DNA of 64,000 nucleotides from Scytolyngbya sp. HA4215-MV1 (GTDB lineage Bacteria > Cyanobacteriota > Cyanobacteriia > Leptolyngbyales > Leptolyngbyaceae): the NCBI GenBank assembly GCA_019359045.1, contig JAHHIA010000002.1, positions 180,401 to 244,400 of the forward strand, written 5' to 3'. The first letter of the stretch is position 1. Each line of letters opens with the position of its first letter. The position numbers and the translations under genes are program-made. The notes under the pieces are model-generated. The model was given only the letters and a program-made list of their open reading frames with translations. It made no database searches and was not told the origin of the DNA. This document shows, piece by piece, positions 1 through 8,345 of this stretch.

Positions 1-145
1 TGTCCTTAAGTTGTTGCAGAGCTTGAACTAACACTGAGTAACCTTTACCTGTCAGATCAAGGAGTTCGCCTCGGTTTTTGTCTCCTTGCTGCAACGCCTC
101 GAGAACAATCGGGGCAATTTCACTGAAAGGCTTTTCAGTACTCAA
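1..145 (-). CDS. Unknown protein, N-terminal part, translationally coupled to rpsU
   Basis: Partial reading frame that runs off the left edge, so only about 48 codons are visible. The likely start is a TTG at 145-143 that overlaps the rpsU stop in a TTGA arrangement, the classic geometry for translational coupling. The visible protein begins [18 protein letters not shown] and continues with a charged stretch and a second amphipathic helix ([12 protein letters not shown]), which could be a small winged-helix or helix-turn-helix start. I do not recognise the family. The frame is open from the TTG to the window edge. Starting codon and function are inference. Confidence 0.5.
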   Translation of the reverse strand, partial: MSTEKPFSEIAPIVLEALQQGDKNRGELLDLTGKGYSVLVQALQQLKD

Positions 146-330
146 TAGCGAAACTTCCTCTTACGCTGTTTATGCTTAGCAAGCGCTTTTCGTTTTCGTT
201 TTTCGATCGGAGTTTCAAAATGGCGATGCTTCCTCATATCTGGGAAAATGCCTGCTTTAGAAACTTCGCGTTTAAATCGACGCAAGGCTGATTCAATTCC
301 TTCATTTTCCCCAGGAACGACTTGGGTCAT
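142..330 (-). CDS. rpsU: 30S ribosomal protein S21
   Basis: Small-subunit ribosomal protein that helps mRNA engage the 3' end of 16S rRNA. The 62-residue product has the usual length and the family's start (MTQV, then [15 protein letters not shown]) and a very basic C-terminus rich in [11 protein letters not shown]. It lies 94 bases downstream of an RRM protein gene on the same strand. An rbp-rpsU pair is known from Anabaena, where both are raised by cold, so shared cold regulation is likely here but not shown by the sequence. Its stop overlaps the TTG start of the next gene. Confidence 0.96.
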   Translation of the reverse strand: MTQVVPGENEGIESALRRFKREVSKAGIFPDMRKHRHFETPIEKRKRKALAKHKQRKRKFRY

Positions 331-424
331 CTAATATCCTCAGTAAGTTGATCAAATTCAGGCTAGATGAGAACAAAGCGTCAAAATGCTCTGGCTCTCA
401 AAGAATTTAGATGCAGACCAAAGA

Positions 425-727
425 TTAATACCGACGAGAAGACCCACTCTTGTTACCCCAGCTGCCACCAGAAGGACCTCTTTCTTCACGGGGTTTTGCC
501 TTGTTGACTTTCAGATCACGCCCCATCCACTCAGCCCCGTCTAAGGCTTCGATCGCCGCAGTTTCTTCTGCTTCCGTCTCCATCTCGACAAACGCAAATC
601 CACGCAAACGACCTGTCTCACGATCGGTTGGTAATTGCACCCGTTTGACTGTACCGTACTCTGCGAAAGCCTGAGTCAAAGCATCCGGTGTGACTTCGTA
701 GGATAGGTTGCCGACATAAATGGACAT
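425..727 (-). CDS. rbp: RRM-type RNA-binding protein (cyanobacterial Rbp)
   Basis: A 100-residue protein with one RNA-recognition motif. RNP2 is IYVGNL near residues 3-8 and RNP1 is RGFAFVEM near residues 42-49, with the usual spacing. A short glycine/serine/arginine tail (GGSWGNKSGSSRRY) follows, as in the glycine-tailed Rbp class. Such proteins bind single-stranded RNA in the cytoplasm and many are induced by cold. The gene sits upstream of rpsU on the same strand, as in Anabaena rbpA1-rpsU. The start ATG at 727-725 is preceded by GGAGAATC. An AT-rich leader of at least 100 bases lies upstream and is where cold control would be expected (inference). Confidence 0.93.
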   Translation of the reverse strand: MSIYVGNLSYEVTPDALTQAFAEYGTVKRVQLPTDRETGRLRGFAFVEMETEAEETAAIEALDGAEWMGRDLKVNKAKPREERGPSGGSWGNKSGSSRRY

Positions 728-935
728 AGAGATTCTCCAGAATCAAGAGTGTAGAGATTTAGATTCGGAGAAACGCTTGTAAAACGAATTACACAGCCGA
801 AAATAAGCCTTACTAAAGACACTAACACAAGACTCTCAATAGTAGGAGAAAAACGTTGCACCACTTATCGCCAGGTAGCCAAAATCCCAATCCCGATCGC
901 AATGACGGAGAAGTCTGGCAAGCACTAGCCATCTT

Positions 936-1352
936 TCAAGACCTTTGGCTCTGGAAAAGTTGCGATAGGTCGGCGTGCATCAAGGCAATATCCGGGTCAC
1001 GTTGAATGGCTTGATAGTATTTTTGGCCTAACTGGGTCCCTTCTTCTGCGGGCTGCATCAAATTCTGTGCCTGTTGCAACAATTCATCAGCTTGTTCCAG
1101 AGTGACCGGATCCTTTGACAGAATGAAATCATCCATCTGAACAATAAATTGGGAAATGGGGCGCAACCAACTAAACCAATCATGCCCAATCACTAACTGC
1201 AAGAACTCATTGTTCGAGCGAATCGCACCATATTCTTGCTCATAAACAACCCGTTCTGAATGAAGTAAGGCTTTGTGTAATCGTAGAATCGAGAGCCGTA
1301 CCTGGCGCAGGTACTGTAGGGTAGGTTCTAGAGACGAATCGGTAGAAGACAT
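936..1352 (-). CDS. Conserved hypothetical protein, all-helical
   Basis: A 138-residue soluble protein with no signal peptide or membrane segment. It reads as a helical bundle: long leucine-rich helices (LQYLRQVRLSILRLHKALL), a tryptophan-rich central part (GHDWFSWLRPISQFIVQMDD) and a glutamine-rich last helix. I do not recognise a named domain. The phrase HDWFSWLRPIS near residues 57-67 is the most distinctive part and would make a good search probe. Codon use resembles its neighbours. It stands alone on the minus strand, 208 bases from rbp, facing away from the transporter gene at 1586. Confidence 0.75.
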   Translation of the reverse strand: MSSTDSSLEPTLQYLRQVRLSILRLHKALLHSERVVYEQEYGAIRSNNEFLQLVIGHDWFSWLRPISQFIVQMDDFILSKDPVTLEQADELLQQAQNLMQPAEEGTQLGQKYYQAIQRDPDIALMHADLSQLFQSQRS

Positions 1353-1585
1353 TCAGCAACCACGTTGATGAGGACTCATTATGATCTTGTCATAATGAGC
1401 TAGAGATTGGATAAAAGATGATAAATGTAGGCGTTGGTTGGGTAGTGGAGAGACTTTCGACCGACTTTTTCGGGTCAATAGAAAATTCATGGTTTTGGTA
1501 AAGGCAATCAGGCTGAGTTTGCCAGTCTTGGGGTTGGGCCAGAGATTGCGGTTCTTTATCAGGACGTTCCAGATTTAACGGAGCA

Positions 1586-2494
1586 ATGAAAAGATTTTTC
1601 GTCTGGTTTCTATTAATGCTGGTGTTGGTGGGAACGATCGCCAGTTGCAGTCCTCAAACTTATGGGGGCGGCGATCTCATCATTGCGTCCAAAGATTTTA
1701 CAGAACAAGATATTCTGGGCGAATTACTCGCGCAGCATATTGAACAGACCACTGGATTAAAAGTCGATCGTCGCCCTCGCTTAGGCGGTTCCCAGGTCTG
1801 TCATCGGGCAATCACCTATGGCAAAATCGACGCCTATGTTGAATATACCGGGACTGCTTACACAGGCATTTTGGAACAACCACCGATCGCCGATCCCAAC
1901 CAGGTGTTTCACAATCTTCACCAACTCTACGCTCAGAAATTCAACCTAGAAGTCATGCCATCCCTGGGGTTTGAGAATACTTTCGCGATGATCATCCGGG
2001 GCGAAGATGCCCGCCGCTACCGGGTCAACACCCTCTCTGAAGCAGCGCAATACACCCCTCAGTGGCGTGGCGGGTTTGGTTACGAGTTTTTGGAACGTGC
2101 CGACGGTTTTCCTGGTCTTGCCAAAACCTACCATCTCAAGTTCTCTAACCCCCCCCAGATTATGGATTTGGGTTTGATCTACCGGGCACTGATCCAGAAA
2201 CAGGTGGACTTGGTGGCTGGCAACTCTACCGATGGGCAAATCGCTCGTCTGGGCTTGGTGATTCTCAAAGACGACCAGCACTATTTTCCTCCTTATGAAG
2301 CGGCTCCGATCGTCCGACAGGCAACTTTGGCAAAGTATCCCCAGGTAAAAACCGCGATCGCCCAACTAGGAGGACTCATCACCTCAGCGGAAATGCAACG
2401 GATGAATTATCTCGTGGAAGGCGAATTTCGCGATGTGAAAGAAGTTGTGCAAGAATTCTTGCAGTCAAAAGGTTTGGGATCGGTCAAACAATGA
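1586..2494 (+). CDS. Osmoprotectant/glycine-betaine-type ABC transporter substrate-binding lipoprotein
   Basis: A 302-residue binding protein. The N-terminus MKRFFVWFLLMLVLVG is a lipoprotein signal that ends in an IASC lipobox (Cys20), so the mature protein should be membrane-anchored. The body shows the OpuAC/ProX pattern: a strand-helix start (IIASKDFTEQDILGELLAQ), then GGSQVCHRAITYGKIDAYVEYTG with the segment that closes over quaternary amines, and later VDLVAGNSTDGQIARLGLVILKDD. Known family members carry glycine betaine, choline or related solutes. No permease or ATPase gene is adjacent, so its membrane partner lies elsewhere or it has another role. It overlaps xthA by four bases (ATGA). 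Confidence 0.88.
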   Translation: MKRFFVWFLLMLVLVGTIASCSPQTYGGGDLIIASKDFTEQDILGELLAQHIEQTTGLKVDRRPRLGGSQVCHRAITYGKIDAYVEYTGTAYTGILEQPPIADPNQVFHNLHQLYAQKFNLEVMPSLGFENTFAMIIRGEDARRYRVNTLSEAAQYTPQWRGGFGYEFLERADGFPGLAKTYHLKFSNPPQIMDLGLIYRALIQKQVDLVAGNSTDGQIARLGLVILKDDQHYFPPYEAAPIVRQATLAKYPQVKTAIAQLGGLITSAEMQRMNYLVEGEFRDVKEVVQEFLQSKGLGSVKQ

Positions 2495-3309
2495 CCCTAA
2501 AAATTGCTACCTGGAATGTAAACTCCATTCGCACCCGCTTGAGCCATGTCACCACCTGGTTGCAAGAAAATCCGGTGGATGTGCTGTGCCTGCAAGAAAC
2601 CAAAGTGATCGATCAAGACTTTCCCCGATCGTCCCTGGAAGATCTCGGTTATCACCTGGAAATCTTTGGGCAAAAAAGTTACAACGGTGTTGCCATCCTC
2701 AGTCGCACTCCTCTGCAATCCGTCAGTCTGGGTTTTGCGCCGATCGTTGGAGCAACGCTGGCAGAAGACTTCGATGATCAGAAGCGCGTCATCACGGGGA
2801 TTTACGCAGGCATTCGTATCGTCAATCTCTATGTGCCCAACGGGTCTGCCATGGGGAGCGAAAAATACGAATACAAACTGCGCTGGTTCAAAGTGCTATA
2901 CGAGTATTTGAAAATTCTGCAGCACTCCCCCGTCCTTCCGGCTTCACCTTCAATTCTGATCTGTGGTGACTTCAACATTGCCCTGGAAGACATCGACATT
3001 CACGATCCCACCGGGCGAGAAAAACAAGTCATGGCAACTGATGCCGAACGACTGGCACTCCGCAGCATTCTCGATTTGGGGTTCCAGGATGCCTTCCGCA
3101 AATTCACCCTCGAGGGTGGACACTTTAGTTGGTGGGACTACCGCGCCGCTGCCTTTCGACGCAATCTGGGCTGGCGGATTGATCATCATTACTTGACTCC
3201 TGATTTGTACGAACAAGCGATCGCCTGCACGATCGACAAAGCCCCCCGCAGCCTAGAACAACCTAGCGACCATACGCCTGTGATTGTTGAGCTTGAGGTC
3301 AAACTTTAG
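2491..3309 (+). CDS. xthA: Exodeoxyribonuclease III (AP endonuclease, EEP family)
   Basis: A 272-residue DNA repair enzyme that cleaves the backbone at abasic sites and trims 3' ends. It shows the endonuclease/exonuclease/phosphatase fold motifs in order: IATWNVNSIRTR at the start, LCLQETKV (metal-binding Glu), NLYVPNG, CGDFNIALEDIDIHDP (Asp/Asn active site), RIDHHYLTP and the closing SDHTPVIVE (catalytic His). Length matches the family (about 268). The ATG overlaps the stop of the transporter gene, so the two are probably cotranslated although their functions are unrelated. Confidence 0.96.
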   Translation: MTLKIATWNVNSIRTRLSHVTTWLQENPVDVLCLQETKVIDQDFPRSSLEDLGYHLEIFGQKSYNGVAILSRTPLQSVSLGFAPIVGATLAEDFDDQKRVITGIYAGIRIVNLYVPNGSAMGSEKYEYKLRWFKVLYEYLKILQHSPVLPASPSILICGDFNIALEDIDIHDPTGREKQVMATDAERLALRSILDLGFQDAFRKFTLEGGHFSWWDYRAAAFRRNLGWRIDHHYLTPDLYEQAIACTIDKAPRSLEQPSDHTPVIVELEVKL

Positions 3310-3384
3310 AGAGTGGTCAGTCCTGGCAAAATCGTTGATAGTGAAGAGAAAGATTCCCACTTTCCACTCCTCACACCAACCATC

Positions 3385-4260
3385 ATGTTTCTTGTCACTG
3401 GAGCAACCGGAGGGTTAGGTCGTCGCATCGTTCGCCTTCTGCGCGATCGCCAAACACCAACACGGGCATTCGTTCGCCTTACTGCTCGTTATGCAGAACT
3501 GGAACATCGAGGAGCAGAAATTTTCTTAGGTGATCTGCGCCACGAAAAAGACATTCAAAAAGCCTGTCAGGACGTGCAGTATGTCATCTCTACGCATGGC
3601 ACTGGCGCAGACGAGATGGAGATTCATTACCGCGCCAACCTCAAACTGATCGAAGCTGCTAAGGCAAATGGCGTGCAACATTTCGTCTTTATCTCTGTCC
3701 TGGGAGCTGATCGTGGCTATGACGACGCTCCGACTTTCAAAGCCAAACGAGCCGTGGAACAAGCTTTGCAAACCAGCGGATTAAATTACACCATTCTGCG
3801 TCCGGCTGGCTTTGCTTCCAACTTATTGCCTCTGGCAGAACGATTTCGACAGACCGGGATTTATATCTTGATTGGTGATCCTCAGTCGCGCACCTCGATC
3901 GTCAGCACGGACGATCTGGCGCGCATTGCAGTGGACTCCATCACCACTGCCGACGCACGCAACCAAATCTTTGCCGTTGGGGGACCCCAAATTTTGCAAC
4001 GACAAGACATTCCTCGCATTTTTGGGCGCGTCTTCAATCGCGAGCCCTTTTTGCTCAACCCGCCCCTGCTTGCCTTCGATGGGCTACGCAGTATTATTGG
4101 GTTATTTAGTCCCAAAACTCAGGCATCCCTGGGAACATTGCGAACTCTACTTGCTAACGAATTTTTCTGCACTGTCGCAGAAATCGAACGGTTAGAAGCC
4201 GTGTTTCAGATCCCGCTAGAAACGCTAGAAGCTTTTTTACGCCGCCATCTCAGTGTGTAA
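3385..4260 (+). CDS. NmrA-like atypical short-chain dehydrogenase (Ycf39-like family)
   Basis: A 291-residue NAD(P)-binding protein. From the ATG at 3385 it begins MFLVTGATGGLGRRIVRLL, an unmistakable GxxGxxG Rossmann start. An in-frame start 72 bases upstream would add a hydrophilic tail and is less likely. HFVFISVLGAD and NYTILRPAGFASNLL are typical of atypical SDRs of the NmrA/Ycf39 group, which often act as redox sensors, assembly factors or reductases rather than classical dehydrogenases. The C-terminal third is a variable substrate or partner domain. No Tyr-x3-Lys catalytic pair is evident, as is common in this group. It overlaps the following peptidase gene by eight bases. Confidence 0.85.
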   Translation: MFLVTGATGGLGRRIVRLLRDRQTPTRAFVRLTARYAELEHRGAEIFLGDLRHEKDIQKACQDVQYVISTHGTGADEMEIHYRANLKLIEAAKANGVQHFVFISVLGADRGYDDAPTFKAKRAVEQALQTSGLNYTILRPAGFASNLLPLAERFRQTGIYILIGDPQSRTSIVSTDDLARIAVDSITTADARNQIFAVGGPQILQRQDIPRIFGRVFNREPFLLNPPLLAFDGLRSIIGLFSPKTQASLGTLRTLLANEFFCTVAEIERLEAVFQIPLETLEAFLRRHLSV

Positions 4261-5128
4261 TGTTCAGAACCCAACCCAGGTTGAATTAAAAGCCAGGCTA
4301 GAAACCCACCTGCGTCAGATTGTACGAGAACGCGATCCCTTTCTGGCAACCGAGGGACATTTCTACGTGCAACAATATATTCAGCAAGAATTGGGACAAT
4401 GGGGCACAGTAGACGTGCAAACCCTTAAAAGACGAGGACAAACATTACAAAATCTGACACTACGGTTGCCTGCGATCGCAGTTCCAACTGGCAAACCACG
4501 ATCGCCGATCTTAATGGGTGCTCACTATGATGCTGTCCCGGGTTCACCTGGAGCTGATGACAATGCCACCGGGGTTGCAGTTCTGCTAGAGTTGGCACGC
4601 GCGTTCCAGCAAACTCCTGCCCGGTATCCCATTCACCTCGTCGCCTTCGATTTTGAAGAGACCCTGGATGCCGAAAAGGGCAGCACTGCCTATGCTGAAT
4701 TGCTGCAAGGTCAACCCCTACGCCTGATGTTCTCCCTGGAAATGCTCGGCTACTGCGACCCGACTCCTGGCTCCCAAAGATATCCGGCTGGGTTAAAACG
4801 CTTTTACCCCGATCGAGGGAACTTCATCGGTTTAATCGGCAATCTAACAACCATTCCCGATCTCATGCGCCTAAGCCGCAGCATACGCCAGATGGGCGTG
4901 CCCTGCGAGTGGCTACCCGCTGGACAGCGCGGCTTAATCTTGCCATCGACTCGCCGCAGTGACCATGCTCCCTTTTGGGATCGGGGCTATCGCGCCATCA
5001 TGGTGACAGATACCGCTGATCTTCGTAATCCTCACTATCACCGCAGTAGCGATCGGCTCGAAACTTTGGATCTCGATTTCCTCACCCGCATCTGCTTGGG
5101 CTTGGCACACGGCATTCGGTCTCTCTAA
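4253..5128 (+). CDS. M28-family zinc aminopeptidase
   Basis: A 291-residue peptidase using a GTG start inside the end of the preceding gene. Zinc-binding residues are visible: GAHYD (His91), GADDNATG (Asp102/103), the acidic pair in VAFDFEET (about residue 138), and late SDHAPFWDRGYRAIMVTDTA with PHYHRSSDRLETLD. These match the two-zinc M28 arrangement of His, bridging Asp, Glu-Glu, Asp and His. No signal peptide is seen from this start, so it would act in the cytosol unless translation begins elsewhere. It leads directly into a caspase-like gene eight bases downstream, so two proteolysis-related genes are adjacent. Confidence 0.87.
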   Translation: MCNVQNPTQVELKARLETHLRQIVRERDPFLATEGHFYVQQYIQQELGQWGTVDVQTLKRRGQTLQNLTLRLPAIAVPTGKPRSPILMGAHYDAVPGSPGADDNATGVAVLLELARAFQQTPARYPIHLVAFDFEETLDAEKGSTAYAELLQGQPLRLMFSLEMLGYCDPTPGSQRYPAGLKRFYPDRGNFIGLIGNLTTIPDLMRLSRSIRQMGVPCEWLPAGQRGLILPSTRRSDHAPFWDRGYRAIMVTDTADLRNPHYHRSSDRLETLDLDFLTRICLGLAHGIRSL

Positions 5129-5136
5129 CACCGCCT

Positions 5137-6498
5137 ATGACACGCATTTTCCCACTGGCGCTCCTTTCTAGTACAGCTTTGCTGATTCCTTTGAGTGTAC
5201 ATTTGAGCACCCAACCGTTAACGATTTCTCAAGGTGTTTCTTCTATCTCCCGCCTGCATCAGTCACTTCGAGCCAATTGGGAATCTGCCAGTCACCTCGC
5301 TTCCGCCTGGAGAACGACTGTTTTTCCGGAGGGACGATCTCCGAGCACACGCCCCCAACCCTCAGGGCAATTCCCCACTTCCCATTGCCAAACAACTGCT
5401 TCTAATTTTTTAGTTATCGGTGGTGGGGGTGCGCCTAGCTATAACGAGATCGCGATCGAAAAAAACGTCCTCTACTTCCAGCGCACCCTGAAACTCCTTG
5501 GATTAAATCCAGCGAGCGCCAGCATCTTCTTTGCCAACGGCAACAACGGACAGGCAACCGTTCGCTACAGAGATGCACAGGGACAAGAACAGTTCAAACC
5601 ACCCGAAATCCCTAACTTGCACGGACCCGCCACTCGTGCCAATTTGCAACGGGCACTGCAGCAAGCCGTCCAATTATCCAAGCGCCCCCTCTTTTTCTAT
5701 TTCACTGGACATGGTGCCGAGAATGAGCGCAACCATAACAATAATGCGCTGATCCTCTGGGGAGAAGATTTTCTCAGCGTGCAGCAGTTCACCCAAATCC
5801 TCGATCGCTTACCGCCCCAAACTCCAGTGGTCACGATGATGGCACAGTGCTACTCCGGCTCCTTTGCCAATTTCATCTATCAAGCTGGTAATCCCAATCG
5901 GGCGATCTCTCTGCAAACCCGTTGCGGCTTCTTTGCTACCGTCAAAGATCTTCCCTCTATCGGCTGTACTCCAGAGGTCAACGAAGCCGACTACCGTGAC
6001 TACAGCTCGAGTTTCTTCGCCGGACTGAGCGGACGCAACCGCATCGGACAACCCGTCGCTTCAGCCGACTATAACCACGATGGTCGTATCGCTTATAACG
6101 AAGCTCACGCCTTCGCCAAAGTGGATGAGCAAGGCATTGATTTACCCATTTCCACCTCGGAATCTTGGTTGCGTAACCGCCTATCTAAAGCAGACAAAGA
6201 GCGCTATACCACGCAACCGATCGCCAACCTGCTACAAACTGCCCGTCCCGAACAACGCTATGTCGTCACCACCCTGGGACAAAAATTTGGCTTTAATCTG
6301 AAACAATCGTTCGATCTCAACTGGCAACACCTGGACGAATCTCAAACCCACTCGGAAATCCAGCAAGCCTATGCTACTCGGCTCTGGCTGGAACTCCTCA
6401 ACATCGGTGCCGAAAAACAACTGCGCACTTCCCGTAACGCCAAACAAATTGCAGTGCTCGATCGCCTGCTCAAATGTGAATCAGGTTCGTGGAAATAG
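5137..6498 (+). CDS. Secreted caspase-like (clan CD) cysteine peptidase with an EF-hand loop
   Basis: A 453-residue protein. The first 29 residues are a hydrophobic signal peptide or anchor. A clan CD dyad is visible: FYFTGHGAEN with His192 and MMAQCYSGSF with Cys238, about 46 residues apart as in caspase, legumain and clostripain-like enzymes. At residues 311-322 there is a canonical calcium-binding loop of EF-hand pattern, D-x-N-x-D-G-x-I-x3-E (DYNHDGRIAYNE). Calcium is known to activate many metacaspases, so calcium control is a reasonable inference. The C-terminal 100 residues are helical with no recognised domain. It follows the M28 gene by eight bases. Confidence 0.82.
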   Translation: MTRIFPLALLSSTALLIPLSVHLSTQPLTISQGVSSISRLHQSLRANWESASHLASAWRTTVFPEGRSPSTRPQPSGQFPTSHCQTTASNFLVIGGGGAPSYNEIAIEKNVLYFQRTLKLLGLNPASASIFFANGNNGQATVRYRDAQGQEQFKPPEIPNLHGPATRANLQRALQQAVQLSKRPLFFYFTGHGAENERNHNNNALILWGEDFLSVQQFTQILDRLPPQTPVVTMMAQCYSGSFANFIYQAGNPNRAISLQTRCGFFATVKDLPSIGCTPEVNEADYRDYSSSFFAGLSGRNRIGQPVASADYNHDGRIAYNEAHAFAKVDEQGIDLPISTSESWLRNRLSKADKERYTTQPIANLLQTARPEQRYVVTTLGQKFGFNLKQSFDLNWQHLDESQTHSEIQQAYATRLWLELLNIGAEKQLRTSRNAKQIAVLDRLLKCESGSWK

Positions 6499-6538
6499 GA
6501 GGAGTTTACAATAGAGATCTACCTCCCGGAGCAGACTT

Positions 6539-7372
6539 ATGGGCTTCTCAATCACCACTCTGTTCGGTTTTCTAATCTTTCTAACCCTTTCAGGGCTGCG
6601 GCTCGATCGCGAATATCAGCGAGGGGTCATCTTTCGCTTAGGACGGCTTCAGGGAGTACGAGGACCTGGCATGTATTGGGTCATTCCCGTAGTTGACCAA
6701 AAAGCCCAGATTGATATCCGCACCAAAACTGTGAACATTGAACCGCAGGAAACCGTCACTGCCGACAGTGTCACGATTCGAGTCAATGCCGTACTCTACT
6801 ACCGCATTCTCGATCCTGCTAAAGCTATCAATAAGGTGGAAAGCTACGACATGGCAGTCTACCAAATTGCTTTAACCACGTTGCGTAATGTGGTCGGGCA
6901 AAACATTCTGGATGATGTGCTGCAAAATCGAGACAAAATTAACGTCAAAGTACAGGAAATTGTAGACGAAATTACAGAACCCTGGGGCATTGTAATTGAG
7001 CGGGTTGAAATGAAAGATGTGGAAATTCCGCCAGGGATGCAGCGAGCCATGGCAAAAGAAGCGGAAGCAATCCGTGAGAAACGGGCGCGATTAATTAAAG
7101 CGGCGGCTGAGCAGGAAGCCTCTATCAAACTGGCAGAAGCCTCTCAAAACATTAGTGCCAATCCGGTAGCGCTGGAACTGCGCCGATTGCAAATGCTGAC
7201 TGAAATTGGGGCAGAAAATAACACAACCACGATCGTCATGATGCCTTCAGACTTTATCAATCTCGCCCATCGCTGGTCCGGTATCCCCAATCACCCTTCT
7301 AATGAAACGATTCAACCTTTCAATCCCGAGGTTCGATTTGTGCCCAAGACACCTCAGCCTGAAAATCCCTAG
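6539..7372 (+). CDS. Slipin / stomatin-like SPFH-domain membrane protein
   Basis: A 277-residue integral membrane scaffold. A hydrophobic hairpin (residues 1-20) is followed by the SPFH core: REYQRGVIFRLGRLQGVRGPGMYWVIP, then DIRTKTVNI and VTIRVNAVLYYRI, all textbook stomatin/slipin. A helical, alanine- and glutamate-rich segment (AKEAEAIREKRARLIKAAAEQEAS) supports oligomerisation. Bacterial slipins form membrane microdomains, often paired with an NfeD protein, but none is seen next to this gene. A GGAG lies nine bases before the ATG. The gene follows the caspase-like gene by 40 bases and may be cotranscribed with it. Confidence 0.93.
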   Translation: MGFSITTLFGFLIFLTLSGLRLDREYQRGVIFRLGRLQGVRGPGMYWVIPVVDQKAQIDIRTKTVNIEPQETVTADSVTIRVNAVLYYRILDPAKAINKVESYDMAVYQIALTTLRNVVGQNILDDVLQNRDKINVKVQEIVDEITEPWGIVIERVEMKDVEIPPGMQRAMAKEAEAIREKRARLIKAAAEQEASIKLAEASQNISANPVALELRRLQMLTEIGAENNTTTIVMMPSDFINLAHRWSGIPNHPSNETIQPFNPEVRFVPKTPQPENP

Positions 7373-7427
7373 TGATCGACCACATTCTCCCCCTTCCTCT
7401 TCCCATCGTCGATCAGTCCAGCCAACG

Positions 7428-8249
7428 ATGGTTGGAATAGCATGTTCACTCCTTATGGCAACGTCTGCCTGTTCAGTTCTTACGCCGAACTCGGTCTCCA
7501 CGCCTGTACAGACACCGACGATCGCGACTTCAGCTACCCCAGCAAAATCCCCTCCACTGCCTGCCGAAGATTTATTACGGGCAGCCGAAGATAAAGCCAT
7601 GAGTGCAGCCAACTTGACCCAGTTGGCACAAACCCAGGATGATTGGAATCTGGCGGCCCTCCAGTGGCAACGGGCGATCGCCCTGCTCAAATCCATTCCT
7701 GCCAAGAGCCCCCAACGAAGCATCGCCCAAAAAAGATTGTCGAACTATGAGCGCAATCTTGCCCTCACCCAACGTCATGTCAAAAGCGCCCTTACTCCCA
7801 CTGCTGCTTCCACGATCTCAGAAAATGGCGTTCCTTTAATGGCAGGACCCGATGCCATTAGCGATAAGGCGAATATCCAGACAGCCGAAGCCGAAGCCCG
7901 CAATTATTTGAAAACCTTGAACCGAGCACAACAAGCTTTTTTTCTAGAAAAGAAAGAATTTGCCAGTAATCTGGAAGACCTTAAATTGGGATTGCCCGCC
8001 GAAACGCAGAATTATACCTTTCGGATAGAGTCTGTCAGTACTGAGAGCGTTTTGTCAGTAGCGATCGCGAAACGAGGCGGCATCAAAAGCTATAGCAGCG
8101 CGGTCTATATCATCCAAGATGTTCCAGGCAATCGCCTTGCTCCGAGTAGTATTGTTTGTGCCAGTGCGCAGCCGTCTATCTTTGCGCCAAATATGCCCGA
8201 GCTGGTTGAAAAACAACTCAAATGTCCAGCCAATGCAGTTCTGGAGTAG
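7428..8249 (+). CDS. Type IV pilin-like G/H family lipoprotein
   Basis: A 273-residue protein from the ATG at 7428; the frame stays open upstream into the slipin gene, so the start is uncertain. The N-terminus has a short hydrophobic run ending in a lipobox-like ATSAC, instead of the G|FTLxE prepilin cleavage site. A low-complexity linker and a helical part follow (residues 40-140). The last 130 residues are the cyanobacterial pilin G/H domain: YLKTLNRAQQAFFLEKKEF, then SNLEDLKLGLPAETQNYTF and a disulphide-ready C-terminus. The family is exported. A lipid anchor would tether it to a membrane rather than to a pilus (inference). Confidence 0.78.
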   Translation: MVGIACSLLMATSACSVLTPNSVSTPVQTPTIATSATPAKSPPLPAEDLLRAAEDKAMSAANLTQLAQTQDDWNLAALQWQRAIALLKSIPAKSPQRSIAQKRLSNYERNLALTQRHVKSALTPTAASTISENGVPLMAGPDAISDKANIQTAEAEARNYLKTLNRAQQAFFLEKKEFASNLEDLKLGLPAETQNYTFRIESVSTESVLSVAIAKRGGIKSYSSAVYIIQDVPGNRLAPSSIVCASAQPSIFAPNMPELVEKQLKCPANAVLE

Positions 8250-8281
8250 GGCGATCGATGCCAAGTACCCCCTTTCCCATA

Positions 8282-8315
8282 AAAAATCCCCCTACCCAAA
8301 GGCAGGGGGATTTTT
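8282..8315. terminator. Bidirectional intrinsic terminator between the pilin-like gene and psaB
   Basis: A perfect 12-base inverted repeat (AAAAATCCCCCT at 8282-8293 and AGGGGGATTTTT at 8304-8315) with a ten-base loop. Reading rightward it ends in a T run, and reading leftward from psaB it also ends in a T run. It sits between two convergent genes, the natural place for a shared rho-independent terminator. Confidence 0.9.
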
Positions 8316-8345
8316 AACTTGTCGTACTAGCTTTCAGAAATTACG

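Noticed and set aside
1489-1578. A 29-codon frame ending just before the binding-protein gene (MVLVKAIRLSL...)
   Set aside because: Too short, no ribosome site and no recognisable sense; the same stretch is open in another frame by chance.
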